A stretch of 64,000 nt of DNA from contig NZ_JAGGKE010000001.1 of NCBI RefSeq assembly GCF_017873555.1, forward strand, positions 1-64,000. The letters run 5' to 3'. The position numbers and the translations under genes are program-made. Positions within the stretch are counted from its first letter, which is position 1, and each line of letters begins with the position of its first letter. Source of the stretch: Halorubrum trapanicum. GTDB taxonomy: Archaea; Halobacteriota; Halobacteria; Halobacteriales; Haloferacaceae. Under the pieces are notes generated by a model that saw only the letters and a list, made by a program, of their open reading frames with translations, did no database searches and was not told the DNA's origin. This document shows, one piece after another, positions 43,319 through 52,239 of this stretch.

Positions 43319-45565
43319 ATGGACCAGAAGCGGGAGCTGTCGAGCATCGACCTCGCCGCGCTCGTCACCGAGCTGAATCGGTACGAGGGCGCGAAGGTCG
43401 ACAAGGCGTACCTCTACGACGACGACCTGCTCCGGCTGAAGCTCCGCGACTTCGACCGCGGCCGCGTCGAGCTCATGATCGAGGTGGGCGACGTGAAGCG
43501 CGCGCACGCCGCCGACCCGGACCACGTCGCGGACGCCCCGGGCCGCCCGCCGAACTTCGCGAAGATGCTCCGGAACCGGATGTCCGGCGCCGACTTCGCG
43601 GGCGTCGAGCAGTACGAGTTCGACCGCATCCTCACCTTCGAGTTCGAGCGCGAGGACCAGAACACGACGCTCGTCGCGGAGCTGTTCGGCCAGGGGAACG
43701 TCGCCGCGCTCGACGAGACGGGCGAGGTGATCGGGGCGCTCTCGACCGTCCGACTGAAGTCACGCACGGTCGCGCCCGGCTCGCAGTACGAGTACCCCGC
43801 CTCCCGGCTGAACCCGCTCGACGTGAGCTACGGCGGGTTCGAGCGCCACATGCGCGAGTCGGACAGCGACGTGGTGCGGACCCTCGCCACGCAGCTCAAC
43901 CTCGGCGGGCTGTACGCCGAGGAGGTGTGTACCCGGGCCGGCGTGCCGAAGGAGACGCCCGTCGAGGAGGCGACCGACGACCAGCTCCGCGCGCTCCACG
44001 ACGCGCTCGCCCGGATCGACGAGCGGCTCCGCTCGGGCGACGTCGACCCTCGCGTGTACGAGGAGTCGATCGACGGCGGCGAGGGGAGCGACGGCGGTGA
44101 GAGGAGTGCTGGAGACGACGGGAGCGACGGAGACGACGACATCGACCCCCGCGTCGTCGACGTGACGCCGTTCCCGCTCGCGGAACACGAGGACCTGCCG
44201 AGCGTCGGGTTCGACTCCTTCAACGACGCCGTCGACGAGTACTTCTACCGGCTCGGGAGCGAGGACACCGCCGAGGGCGAGTCGCCCGCGGACGCGAGCG
44301 CGTCCCGCCCGGAGTTCGAGGAGGAGATCGCCAAACAGGAGCGGATCATCGAACAGCAGGAGGGAGCGATCGAGGGGTTCGAGGAGCAGGCGCAGGCGGA
44401 GCGGGAGCGCGCGGAGCTACTGTACGCGAACTACGACCTCGTCGACGAGGTGCTCTCGACGGTGCGGGAGGCCCGCGAGAACGACGTGCCGTGGGACGAG
44501 ATCGAAGCGACCCTCGACGCCGGCGCAGAGCGAGGAATTCCGGCCGCGGCGGCCGTCGTCGACGTCGACGGCGGCGAGGGGACGGTGACGGTCGAACTCG
44601 CCGAGGATAGCGACGACGGGGACGACGGGGGGACGACCCGGATCGAGCTCGACGCGAGCGAGGGCGTGGAGGTCAACGCGGACCGCCTCTACCAGGAGGC
44701 GAAGCGCGTCGAGGAGAAGAAGGCGGGCGCGAAGGCGGCGATCAAGTCGACCCGCGAGGAGCTGGAGGCCGTCAAGGAACGGAAGCGGGAGTGGGAGGAG
44801 ACGCAAGCGGCCGACGACGGCGCGGAGAGTGGCGGCGACGGCGGTGACGGTGCCGATGAGGACGAGGCGTACGAGACCGACTGGCTCTCGCGCTCGTCGA
44901 TCCCGATCCGGAGTCCGGACGACTGGTACGACCGCTTCCGGTGGTTCCACACCTCGACGGGCTACCTCGTCATCGGCGGGCGCAACGCCGACCAGAACGA
45001 GGAGCTGGTGAAGAAGTACATGAGCAAACACGACCGGTTCTTCCACACGCAGGCGCACGGGGGACCGGTGACGATCCTGAAGGCGTCCGGCCCGTCGGAG
45101 TCGGCCGACCCGGTCGACTTCTCGGAGGAGACGCTGCGGGAGGCCGCGCAGTTCGCCGTCTCCTACTCGTCGGACTGGAAGGACGGCCGCGGCGCGGGCG
45201 ACGCGTACATGGTCGAGCCGGATCAGGTGTCGAAGACGCCCGAGAGCGGCGAGTACATCGAGAAGGGGAGCTTCGTGATCCGCGGCGACCGCACCTACTT
45301 CGAGGACGTGCCCTGTCGGATCGCGGTCGGCGTCCAGTGCGAGCCGGTCACCCGCGCGATCGGCGGCCCGCCGTCGGCGATCGTCGACCGCGCGGCCGCG
45401 CACGTCACCTTCGAGCCGGGGATGTACGCACAGAACGACGCCGCGATGATGGCGTATCGGGACCTGAAAGAGCGGTTCGCGGACCAGTCGTTCGTGCGGA
45501 AGGTCGCGAGCGCGGACCGGCTACAGGAGTTCCTCCCGCCGGGCGGGTCGAACATCGTGGACTGA
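43319..45565 (+). CDS. rqcH: RqcH/NEMF-type ribosome-rescue protein (NFACT)
   Basis: A 748-residue protein. NFACT-N occupies ~1-180 (SSIDLAALVTELNRYEGAKVDKAYLYD), with the conserved EFDRIL segment. HhH/linker and two long helical coiled-coil blocks (FEEEIAKQERIIEQQEGAIEGFEEQ; KRVEEKKAGAKAAIKSTREELEAVKER) follow. NFACT-R occupies the C-terminal ~200 residues (WFHTSTGYLVIGGRNADQNEEL, KYMSKHDRFFHTQAHGGPV). The family binds obstructed large subunits and recruits tRNA to add C-terminal tails. Acidic low-complexity inserts (~255-290, ~435-460, ~495-520) are typical of halophiles. Start ATG 43319 follows a TATA-like ttttt at ~-27. Confidence 0.94.
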   Translation: MDQKRELSSIDLAALVTELNRYEGAKVDKAYLYDDDLLRLKLRDFDRGRVELMIEVGDVKRAHAADPDHVADAPGRPPNFAKMLRNRMSGADFAGVEQYEFDRILTFEFEREDQNTTLVAELFGQGNVAALDETGEVIGALSTVRLKSRTVAPGSQYEYPASRLNPLDVSYGGFERHMRESDSDVVRTLATQLNLGGLYAEEVCTRAGVPKETPVEEATDDQLRALHDALARIDERLRSGDVDPRVYEESIDGGEGSDGGERSAGDDGSDGDDDIDPRVVDVTPFPLAEHEDLPSVGFDSFNDAVDEYFYRLGSEDTAEGESPADASASRPEFEEEIAKQERIIEQQEGAIEGFEEQAQAERERAELLYANYDLVDEVLSTVREARENDVPWDEIEATLDAGAERGIPAAAAVVDVDGGEGTVTVELAEDSDDGDDGGTTRIELDASEGVEVNADRLYQEAKRVEEKKAGAKAAIKSTREELEAVKERKREWEETQAADDGAESGGDGGDGADEDEAYETDWLSRSSIPIRSPDDWYDRFRWFHTSTGYLVIGGRNADQNEELVKKYMSKHDRFFHTQAHGGPVTILKASGPSESADPVDFSEETLREAAQFAVSYSSDWKDGRGAGDAYMVEPDQVSKTPESGEYIEKGSFVIRGDRTYFEDVPCRIAVGVQCEPVTRAIGGPPSAIVDRAAAHVTFEPGMYAQNDAAMMAYRDLKERFADQSFVRKVASADRLQEFLPPGGSNIVD

Positions 45566-45649
45566 GGGGTGGTCTCTCGTGCCGGCGCATCGAACCCGAA
45601 GCCGCACCCCGAACGCGACGTTTTCAAGCCTCCGCGACCGAGGGGCGCC

Positions 45650-46042
45650 ATGGCCTTCGAATCGCTGCCGGAGGGGTGGCGGGTGTGGAACGAGGAGCCG
45701 AGCGGGCGGGCCATCCTCGTCTACCGCCCCGACGTCTTCGGGACCGGCGACCTCCCGGACGAGTGTCTCCCGACCATCTACCTGACGAACGGCTCCCGGA
45801 ACGCCCGGCCCGGCTCCGGCCAGTACGCGACCGACGAGTGGCACGTCGTTCTCTTCTTGGAACCCGAGATCGAGGCGGTCGCGGAGACGTACGAGAGCCG
45901 CGAGGCGGGCGCGGCCGGCGCGGTCGACGTCGCGGAGCGGTTCGTCGCGGGCAAGGTGGATTACCGGGGCGCGTATCAGGTGCCCCGAGAGGACTACTTC
46001 GCACGCCTCGACGAGTTCGTCGGGGGCGAGGAGACCGCCTGA
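45650..46042 (+). CDS. DUF5820-type conserved haloarchaeal protein
   Basis: A 130-residue protein starting MAFESLPEGWRVWNEEPSGRAILVYRPDVF. It has an alpha/beta layout with a Pro-rich middle (DLPDECLPTIYLTNGSRNARPGSGQYA) and a long helix EIEAVAETYESREA before AERFVAGKVDY and the C-terminal PREDYFARLDEFV. Family proteins are haloarchaea-specific; no function is known to me. The gene is 84 bp after rqcH and could be in its transcript, but it has its own TATA-like tttca ~27 nt upstream. Confidence 0.75.
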   Translation: MAFESLPEGWRVWNEEPSGRAILVYRPDVFGTGDLPDECLPTIYLTNGSRNARPGSGQYATDEWHVVLFLEPEIEAVAETYESREAGAAGAVDVAERFVAGKVDYRGAYQVPREDYFARLDEFVGGEETA

Positions 46043-46157
46043 CGACGCGGCGGCTGCGAGAGTTTTATCCACGATTACGCATAATATAGTGTGAGAAGGG
46101 GAGCGATACGCCACGAACACGAGGATTTTTATCGCCGCCCGCCCGACCCTCGCGTAC

Positions 46158-47657
46158 ATGAACGCCGGTGGGGACTACGGCGACGACGAACCGCGGGAGA
46201 AGTGCGGCGTCGTCGGCGTCTCGCTCGAGGACCGGGAGGCCGCGCGACCGCTGTACTACGCGCTGTACGCGCTCCAACACCGCGGTCAGGAGTCGGCCGG
46301 GATCGTCACGCACGACGGGTTCCAACAGCACAGCCACGTCGAGCGCGGACTCGTCGGCGACGCGTTCGAGGAGGGGGACCTCGCGTCGCTGTCGGGCGGC
46401 ACCGGCATCGGCCACGTGCGCTACCCGACCGCCGGCAGCCTCGACAAGAGCTGCGCACAGCCCTTCTCCGTCTCCTTCAAGTCCGGCTCGCTCGGCCTCT
46501 CGCACAACGGCAACCTCGTCAACGCCGACGAGGTCCGCGAGGAGCTGGCCGCGGCGGGCCACGCGTTCACCTCCGACGGCGACACGGAGGTGATCGCCCA
46601 CGATCTCGCGCGCAACCTCCTCGAAGAGGACCTCGTGCGCGCCGTCAAACACACGATGAACCGCATCCACGGCTCCTACTCGCTTGCGATCACCCACGAC
46701 GACACCGTGCTGGGCGTCCGCGACCCGCTCGGGAACCGCCCGCTGTGTCTCGGGAAGATCGACGGCGGCTACGTCCTCGCGAGCGAGTCCGCCGCCATCG
46801 ACACGCTCGACGGCGAGCTGATCCGCGACGTGCGCCCCGGCGAACTCGTCGTCTTGGACCCCGACGGCACCGGCTACGACACGTACCAGCTCGTCGAGCG
46901 CGAGTCGACCGCCCACTGCTTCTTCGAACACGTCTACTTCGCTCGCCCCGACTCCGTCATCGACGAGAACCTCGTGTACGAGGTGCGGCGCTCGCTCGGC
47001 CGGAAGCTCTGGGAGGAGTCCGGCGTCGAGTCCGACGTGGTGATGCCCGTCCCCGACTCCGGGCGCGCGTTCGCCTCCGGCTACGCGGACGCCGCGGGCG
47101 AGACCACGGCCGACGGCGAGCCTCGGGCGGCCGACGACGGCGGCGTGGAGTTCGCGGAGGGGCTGATGAAGAACCGGTACGTGGGTCGGACGTTCATCAT
47201 GCCGACGCAGGACGAGCGCGAGCGCGCGGTCCGGCTGAAGCTCAATCCGATCAAGTCGACGGTCGAGGGGAAGTCGGTCACCATCATCGACGACTCCATC
47301 GTCCGCGGGACGACCTCGACGCAGCTCGTCGAGCTGGTCCGCGAGGCGGGCGCCGAGGAGGTCCACCTCCGGATCGGTGCGCCGCCGATCCTCGCGCCCT
47401 GCTACTTCGGCATCGACATGGCGACGCGCGAGGAGCTGATCGCCGCCGACGCCTCGACCGAGGAGATCCGACAGGAGGTGGGCGCCGACTCGCTGTCGTA
47501 CCTCTCCATCGACGCCGTCGCGGAGGCGGTCGGCGAGAGTCGCGCGGACCTCTGTCTCGGCTGCGTCACCGGCGAGTACCCGTTCGACGTCGAGGGCGAG
47601 GCGACCGACCGCGACGTCGACGCGCCGGTCTCGGACCCGACGCCCGCGGACGATTAG
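46158..47657 (+). CDS. purF: Amidophosphoribosyltransferase
   Basis: A 499-residue first enzyme of purine synthesis, making phosphoribosylamine from PRPP and glutamine. The N-terminal nucleophile is Cys16 in EKCGVVGVS, after a 15-residue propeptide-like extension. The glutaminase domain has LQHRGQESAGI and GHVRYPTAGS. The phosphoribosyltransferase half has VMPVPDSGRAFASGYA, YVGRTFIMPTQDERERAVR and the PRPP loop VTIIDDSIVRGTTSTQLVE. The last ~30 residues are acidic. TATA-like atttttatc lies ~27 nt upstream. Fe-S ligand Cys (SRADLCLGCVTGEYPF) may be present near the C-terminus. Confidence 0.96.
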   Translation: MNAGGDYGDDEPREKCGVVGVSLEDREAARPLYYALYALQHRGQESAGIVTHDGFQQHSHVERGLVGDAFEEGDLASLSGGTGIGHVRYPTAGSLDKSCAQPFSVSFKSGSLGLSHNGNLVNADEVREELAAAGHAFTSDGDTEVIAHDLARNLLEEDLVRAVKHTMNRIHGSYSLAITHDDTVLGVRDPLGNRPLCLGKIDGGYVLASESAAIDTLDGELIRDVRPGELVVLDPDGTGYDTYQLVERESTAHCFFEHVYFARPDSVIDENLVYEVRRSLGRKLWEESGVESDVVMPVPDSGRAFASGYADAAGETTADGEPRAADDGGVEFAEGLMKNRYVGRTFIMPTQDERERAVRLKLNPIKSTVEGKSVTIIDDSIVRGTTSTQLVELVREAGAEEVHLRIGAPPILAPCYFGIDMATREELIAADASTEEIRQEVGADSLSYLSIDAVAEAVGESRADLCLGCVTGEYPFDVEGEATDRDVDAPVSDPTPADD

Positions 47658-47756
47658 CGGTCTCTTTTCGGCGGCGATCCCGCACACGTTCGCTGACGGT
47701 CCGACCGCTCGGGACGTATCGGGGGCTTAAATACGCTCACGATCAGACGTGGAGGT

Positions 47757-48842
47757 ATGACACGGAACGCCGACGCTGCCGCCGAGGGCGACGACACCGG
47801 GTCGATGAGCCGTCGCGGGTTCTTCCGCGCCGGGGCAGCCGGGGCGGCGGTCGCCGCAGGCGTCGCGGCCGGAAGCGGGACCGCTGCCGCGCAGTACGAC
47901 GGCTGGCTCGACGACGTGAGCAACTACGACGGGACCCACGACTACCGCGGACAGGACGAGGTCACCGTTCGGGTCGGGGCGGGCGAGAACGGACTCCGGT
48001 TCGGTCCCGCCGCGATCCTCATCGATCCGGGCGCGACCGTGGTCTGGGAGTGGACCGGCCAGGGCGGCGGCCACAACGTCGTCGCGGACGACGGCACCTT
48101 CGACAGCGGGTCGGCGGTCCCCGACGAGGGGACGACGTTCGAGTACACGTTCGAGGACGCCGGCGAGGGCGACACGTTCAACTACTACTGTGGTCCGCAC
48201 CAGTCGGTCGGCATGAAGGGCGTCGTCGCGGTCGGCTCCACCGACGACGACCTCGTCGACCCGCAGGCGGAAGGCGACGGCGGCGACGGCGGGTCCGGGG
48301 GCGGCGCGTCCGAGGGCGGCGCGTCCGGCTACGGCACCTGGTTTGAGAACGTCGGCAACTACGAGGGGACGCGGGACCTCCGCGGGGAAAGCGAGGTCAC
48401 CGTCTCCGTCGGCGCGGGTGAGAACGGCCTGCTGTTCGACCCGCCCGCGATTCTGGTCGACCCCGGAACGACGGTGGTCTGGGAGTGGACCGGCCAGGGC
48501 GGCGGCCACAACGTCGTCGAGGAGAACGACGTCTTCTCCAGCGGGGAGCCGGTCGCGGAGGAGGGGACGACGTTCGAGTACACGTTCGAGGACGCCGGGG
48601 AGGGCGACGTGTTCCGCTACGCCTGCGAGCCGCACCAAGGCGTCGGGATGAAGGGGGCGGTCGCGGTCGGCGCAGTCGACGACGACCTCATCGGCGGCGA
48701 CGGCGGTGACGGCGGCTCCGGCGGCGGTCGCAGCCTCTCGGCGAGCGACATCGGCACCCTGGCGCTCGGCTTCGGCTTCGCGGGCGCGCTGCTCGTTCCG
48801 CTGTTCTACGCGGCACACCAGAAGGCCGAGCGGAACGCGTAG
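47757..48842 (+). CDS. Tat-exported, membrane-anchored double halocyanin
   Basis: A 361-residue blue-copper protein. The N-terminus carries a twin-arginine signal (SRRGFFRAGAAGAAVAAGVAA, cleavage near ~46). Two plastocyanin-like domains follow: ligands His106, Cys145, His148, Met153 in domain 1 and His251, Cys290, His293, Met298 in domain 2. Gly/Asp-rich linkers separate them, and a TM helix (~333-353) with a basic tail anchors the C-terminus, leaving the copper domains outside. Most halocyanins have one domain. TATA-like cttaaatac lies at ~-27 of ATG 47757. It probably shuttles electrons between membrane respiratory complexes; a DUF420 gene is adjacent. Confidence 0.94.
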   Translation: MTRNADAAAEGDDTGSMSRRGFFRAGAAGAAVAAGVAAGSGTAAAQYDGWLDDVSNYDGTHDYRGQDEVTVRVGAGENGLRFGPAAILIDPGATVVWEWTGQGGGHNVVADDGTFDSGSAVPDEGTTFEYTFEDAGEGDTFNYYCGPHQSVGMKGVVAVGSTDDDLVDPQAEGDGGDGGSGGGASEGGASGYGTWFENVGNYEGTRDLRGESEVTVSVGAGENGLLFDPPAILVDPGTTVVWEWTGQGGGHNVVEENDVFSSGEPVAEEGTTFEYTFEDAGEGDVFRYACEPHQGVGMKGAVAVGAVDDDLIGGDGGDGGSGGGRSLSASDIGTLALGFGFAGALLVPLFYAAHQKAERNA

Positions 48843-48871
48843 TCGACCCGTCTTCCTCTCCGGACGTTCGG

Positions 48872-49432
48872 TCAGTAGAGATGGTACAGCAGGAGGTACA
48901 CGCCGATCCCCATCGTGAACGAGACCAGCCAGAGGACGGCGCCGACCAGCCCGACCTGCGCGTGTCGCGTCTCGTAGAGGTCCTCGAACGGCCGGGTCGC
49001 GGCGAGGAAGAGCGCGTGGAAGACGAACGGGATACAGACGATCGCGAGCAGGATGTGGATCGCGAGGAACGGGAGGTAGAGGTACGAGTAGACGATCTCC
49101 GGGCCGGGGAACTCGGTGGTGCCGACGTGGATCAGCCGGTAGAGGTACGCGCCGAGGAACGCGGCGAACAGCGCGAACGAGGTCACCATGAGGTTCCGGT
49201 GGCGTTCGACGTTCCCGCGCGAGATCGCTCGCCAGCCGAGGAGGATCGTGGCGATGGCGGTCGCGGAGACGGCGGCGTTGAAGTGCGGGATCGCGGCGAG
49301 GACGGCGTCGCTCGCGCGCGGTAGCAGCGAACTCGGGACGACGCCGCCGACCGCGGCGAAGACGAGCGCGAGCGCGGCGACGGAGGCGACGGCGGTCAGG
49401 ACGGAGACGTTCTCGCGGGCCCAATCGGACAT
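48872..49432 (-). CDS. DUF420 membrane protein (cytochrome oxidase assembly-like)
   Basis: A 186-residue membrane protein with five to six hydrophobic segments. DUF420 hallmarks: IPHFNAAVSATAIATILLGW, then RHRNLMVTSFALFAAFLGAYLYRL with conserved HRNLM, LPFLAIHILLAIVCIPFVFHAL and TRHAQVGLVGAVLWLVSFTMG, containing several conserved His suited to heme or metal binding. Related proteins (CtaM, Bacillus YozB) assist aa3-type oxidase assembly, which fits the neighbouring halocyanin. Start MSDWARENVSVL; four 20-bp repeats lie 31-108 nt upstream. Confidence 0.88.
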   Translation of the reverse strand: MSDWARENVSVLTAVASVAALALVFAAVGGVVPSSLLPRASDAVLAAIPHFNAAVSATAIATILLGWRAISRGNVERHRNLMVTSFALFAAFLGAYLYRLIHVGTTEFPGPEIVYSYLYLPFLAIHILLAIVCIPFVFHALFLAATRPFEDLYETRHAQVGLVGAVLWLVSFTMGIGVYLLLYHLY

Positions 49433-49462
49433 GTCCGTGCGGTGGGACGCGACCCCCAAACG

Positions 49463-49540
49463 CGTGCCGGTTGCGGTCGAGGCGTTCCAGTTGCGGTCGA
49501 GGCGTGCCGGTTGCGGTCGAGGCATGCCGGTTGCGGTCGC
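49463..49540. repeat. Four 20-bp tandem repeats in the promoter region of the DUF420 gene
   Basis: Copies of cgtgccggttgcggtcgagg lie at 49463-49482, 49483-49502 (three mismatches), 49503-49522 and 49523-49540 (last two bases missing, two mismatches). The array sits 31-108 nt upstream of the minus-strand start at 49432. On that strand the unit reads cctcgaccgcaaccggcacg. The period is not a multiple of three and the region is non-coding, so it may be a regulatory array or simple replication slippage. Confidence 0.85.
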
Positions 49541-49656
49541 CGAGTCGCGGCCGCGTCCCGCCGCCCGTCGGTCTGCGAAACCCCGCCACGCTCCCGCCAA
49601 ATGGAAGGGCTTTTAATTAGGGGAAGGGTACGTGGAGACGCGACAGAACACCGCGA

Positions 49657-49741
49657 GCGTGGGTAGCCAAGCCAGGCCAACGGCGCAGCGTTGAGGGCGC
49701 TGTCCTGTAGAGGTCCGCCGGTTCAAATCCGGTCCCACGCA
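49657..49741 (+). tRNA. tRNA-Leu (anticodon GAG)
   Basis: An 85-nt class II tRNA. Acceptor arms are gcgtggg (49657-49663) and cccacgc (49734-49740), with discriminator A at 49741. The D-arm contains tagccaagccaggcca. The anticodon stem cagcg/cgctg closes the loop ttgaggg, giving GAG, which reads CTC. A long variable arm and T-loop ttcaaat follow, consistent with Leu. No CCA is encoded. A/T-rich ttttaatta lies ~45 nt upstream as a likely promoter. Confidence 0.95.
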
Positions 49742-49853
49742 TCGCTCGGGGCACACCCCCAACGATGCCGGTGTTGTCTACACGACAGCACCCACGCATA
49801 ATTCCTTTCGAACGTTACGCGACGAGTGACGAGTACGATCGGAACGCTGTGAT

Positions 49854-50189
49854 CGTGAACCCCTCCAAAGCCGCAGCCGCTCGTTTATAAATAGCTACTC
49901 GCAGATCGGCGGCGAACACTCCAAAGCCCCAGCCGGGAGGCGGGCGCAGGCGACGCAAGCACCGCAGGGAGCGAACGAAGTGAGCGACCGAGGAGCACAG
50001 CAAGCGTGCGCCCGCCTCCCGGCTGCCCCCCTTGAGTCCCACCCCGCACAGCACCGCAACCGCACCTCACGCCTCCCCAGCCTCGTCAGTCGCCGTCGCT
50101 TCGCTCCGGCGACTAACTCCCTCGCGCGTGCGACTCGCGCCCTGCGGGCGCTCGTCGGCACGCGCCACCGCCGCGTTTATTTATAAGTA
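49854..50189. repeat. Structured intergenic repeat element, copy 2
   Basis: Gene-free stretch between tRNA-Leu and gatE (gap 49742-50264), with the same plan as copy 1 at 39448: unit A' (49854-49879), TATA-like tttataaat (49884-49892), unit A (49911-49935), an 18-bp inverted repeat (49931-49948 with 50007-50024) closing a 58-nt loop, gccccccttgagtcccacc, a conserved block (50063-50087), hairpin 50089-50113, hairpin 50137-50151, and A/T-rich gtttatttataag. Relative to copy 1 its loop matches the reverse complement. The 109-nt gap before it (49742-49853) holds nothing recognisable. Copy 2 lacks copy 1's extra ~110 nt between the stem-loop and the conserved block. Confidence 0.85.
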
Positions 50190-50264
50190 CTATCGGGAGT
50201 ACCACTCCCCATCGCTCGCGCGAACTGCCACCCTTTTAGTCGCGCGCCGTCGGAGTGAGGCGTA

Positions 50265-52148
50265 ATGAGTACGGACGCGACCCCCGAGTACGACTACGAG
50301 GAGCTGGGGCTCGTCGCCGGGCTGGAGATCCACCAGCAGCTCGACACGGCGACGAAGCTGTTCTGCGACTCCCCGACCGTCGAGCGCGACCCGGACGAGG
50401 CCGACCGGTCGATCACCCGGCGGCTCCACCCGACGAAGAGCGAACTGGGCGAGCTGGACGACGCCGCGATGGAGGAGAGCCGCGTCGACCGCGAGTTCAC
50501 CTACCTCGCGTACGACACCACCTGCCTCGTCGAGGAGGACGACGAGCCGCCCCGGCGCGTCGACGGCGAGGCGCTCGCCGTGGCGCTCCAGATCGCCGAC
50601 CTGCTTGACCTCTCCGTCGTCGATCAGGCCCACGTGATGCGGAAGCTCGTCATCGACGGCTCGAACACCTCCGGCTTCCAGCGCTCGATCCTGCTCGGGC
50701 AGGACGGCGAGATCGAGACGAAGTCCGGCTCGGTGTCGGTCGTCGACCTGATGCTCGAAGAGGAGTCCGCCAAGCGCGTCGAGGAGACCGAGGAGGGCGT
50801 CGTCTACTCGCTCGACCGCCTCGGCGTCCCGCTCGTCGAAATCGGGACCGGCCCGGACATCCGTAGCCCCGAGGGCGCGCGACAGGCCGCGGAGCGCATC
50901 GGGATGCTGCTGCGCTCGACGGGCGCGGTCAAGCGCGGGCTCGGCACGATCCGTCAGGACGTCAACGTCTCCATCGCCGACGGCGCCCGCGTCGAGGTGA
51001 AAGGCGTCCAGGACCTCCAGGGCATCGAGGACATCGTCCGCGGCGAGGTCGGGCGGCAGGCGGAGCTGCTCGCGATTCGGGACGACCTCCGCGAGCGCGA
51101 CGCGAGCGTCGGCGACGTCTCCGACGTGACCGACGTGTTCGCCGACACCGAATCCGGCGTCATCCGCGGCGCGCTCGACTCGGGCGGGAAGGTCACCGCG
51201 GTCCCGCTGTTCGGCTTCGACGGCCTCGTCGGCCGCGAGATCCAGCCGGACCGCCGGCTCGGCACGGAGCTCTCCGACCACGCGAAGCGCCACGGCGCGG
51301 GCGGGATCTTCCACACCGACGAGCTGCCGGCCTACGGCGTCACCGAGGCGGAGGTCGACGCGCTCCGCGACGCGGTCGACGCGGGCGACGACGACGCGGT
51401 CGCCATCGTCGCGGCCGATCCGGAGACCGCCGACCTCGCGATCGAGGCGGCCGCCGAGCGCGCCGAGACCGCCATCGAGGGCGTCCCCGAGGAGACCCGC
51501 GGCGCGAACGACGACGGCACGACGCGCTACCTCCGGCCGCTCCCGGGCGCCGCGCGGATGTACCCCGAGACGGACGTGCCGCCGGTCGAGCCGGACCCCT
51601 CGGACGTGGAGACGCCCGAACTACTCGACGAGAAGGCCGAGCGCTACGCCGACGAGTTCGGACTCGACGCCGGTCTCGCAGAGCAGGTCGCGTTCGGCCA
51701 GCGGTTCCCGCTGTTCGAGACGGCCGTCGACCGCGGCGTCGACCCCACCTTCGCAGCGTCGACGCTGGAGTCGACGACGACGGAGATTCGGCGCGACGGC
51801 GCTCCCGTCGAGAACCTCACCGACGAGCACTTCCTCGACCTGTTCGCCCTCGTGGAGGACGGCGACCTCGCGAAGGAGGGCGTCCCCGAGGTGCTGACGA
51901 CGCTCGCGGCGGACCCCTCGCTGTCCGCGGCCGAGGCCGTCGAGGAGGCGGGCCTCTCGGGAGTGAGCGAGGACGAGGTCCGCGAGGCCGTCGTCGAGGT
52001 CGTCGAGCGCAACGCCGACCAGATCGAGGCCGAGGGGATGGGCGCCTTCTCGGGACTGATGGGCGAGGCGATGGGCGCGCTCCGCGGGAAGGCGGACGGC
52101 GAGGTGGTCTCCGACGTGTTGCGCGAGGAGATCGGCAAGCGGTCGTAA
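50265..52148 (+). CDS. gatE: Glu-tRNA(Gln) amidotransferase subunit E
   Basis: A 627-residue subunit of the archaeal GatDE enzyme, which converts Glu-tRNA(Gln) to Gln-tRNA(Gln). The N-terminal GatB/E catalytic cradle starts GLVAGLEIHQQLDTATKLFC and includes GSNTSGFQRSILLG and RLGVPLVEIGTGPDIRSPE, then LGTIRQDVNVSI and VKGVQDLQGIEDIVR. An AspRS-like GAD insertion (~270-420) distinguishes GatE from GatB, followed by helical and tail domains for tRNA binding (to ~627). The GatD glutaminase subunit is elsewhere. TATA-like cttttag lies ~27 nt upstream. Haloarchaea lack GlnRS, making it essential by inference. Confidence 0.96.
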   Translation: MSTDATPEYDYEELGLVAGLEIHQQLDTATKLFCDSPTVERDPDEADRSITRRLHPTKSELGELDDAAMEESRVDREFTYLAYDTTCLVEEDDEPPRRVDGEALAVALQIADLLDLSVVDQAHVMRKLVIDGSNTSGFQRSILLGQDGEIETKSGSVSVVDLMLEEESAKRVEETEEGVVYSLDRLGVPLVEIGTGPDIRSPEGARQAAERIGMLLRSTGAVKRGLGTIRQDVNVSIADGARVEVKGVQDLQGIEDIVRGEVGRQAELLAIRDDLRERDASVGDVSDVTDVFADTESGVIRGALDSGGKVTAVPLFGFDGLVGREIQPDRRLGTELSDHAKRHGAGGIFHTDELPAYGVTEAEVDALRDAVDAGDDDAVAIVAADPETADLAIEAAAERAETAIEGVPEETRGANDDGTTRYLRPLPGAARMYPETDVPPVEPDPSDVETPELLDEKAERYADEFGLDAGLAEQVAFGQRFPLFETAVDRGVDPTFAASTLESTTTEIRRDGAPVENLTDEHFLDLFALVEDGDLAKEGVPEVLTTLAADPSLSAAEAVEEAGLSGVSEDEVREAVVEVVERNADQIEAEGMGAFSGLMGEAMGALRGKADGEVVSDVLREEIGKRS

Positions 52149-52239
52149 CCGGATTCGACGGTCACGGGCGAAACTCTCCCGGTCCGCGAAACACCTGATA
52201 TCCCCGACATTTTTCTCCGTCGGTGCGGAAGCCGATTCC

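Noticed and set aside
49463-49540. Possible CRISPR array from regularly spaced repeats
   Set aside because: The units abut directly with no unique spacers, and no cas gene is present.
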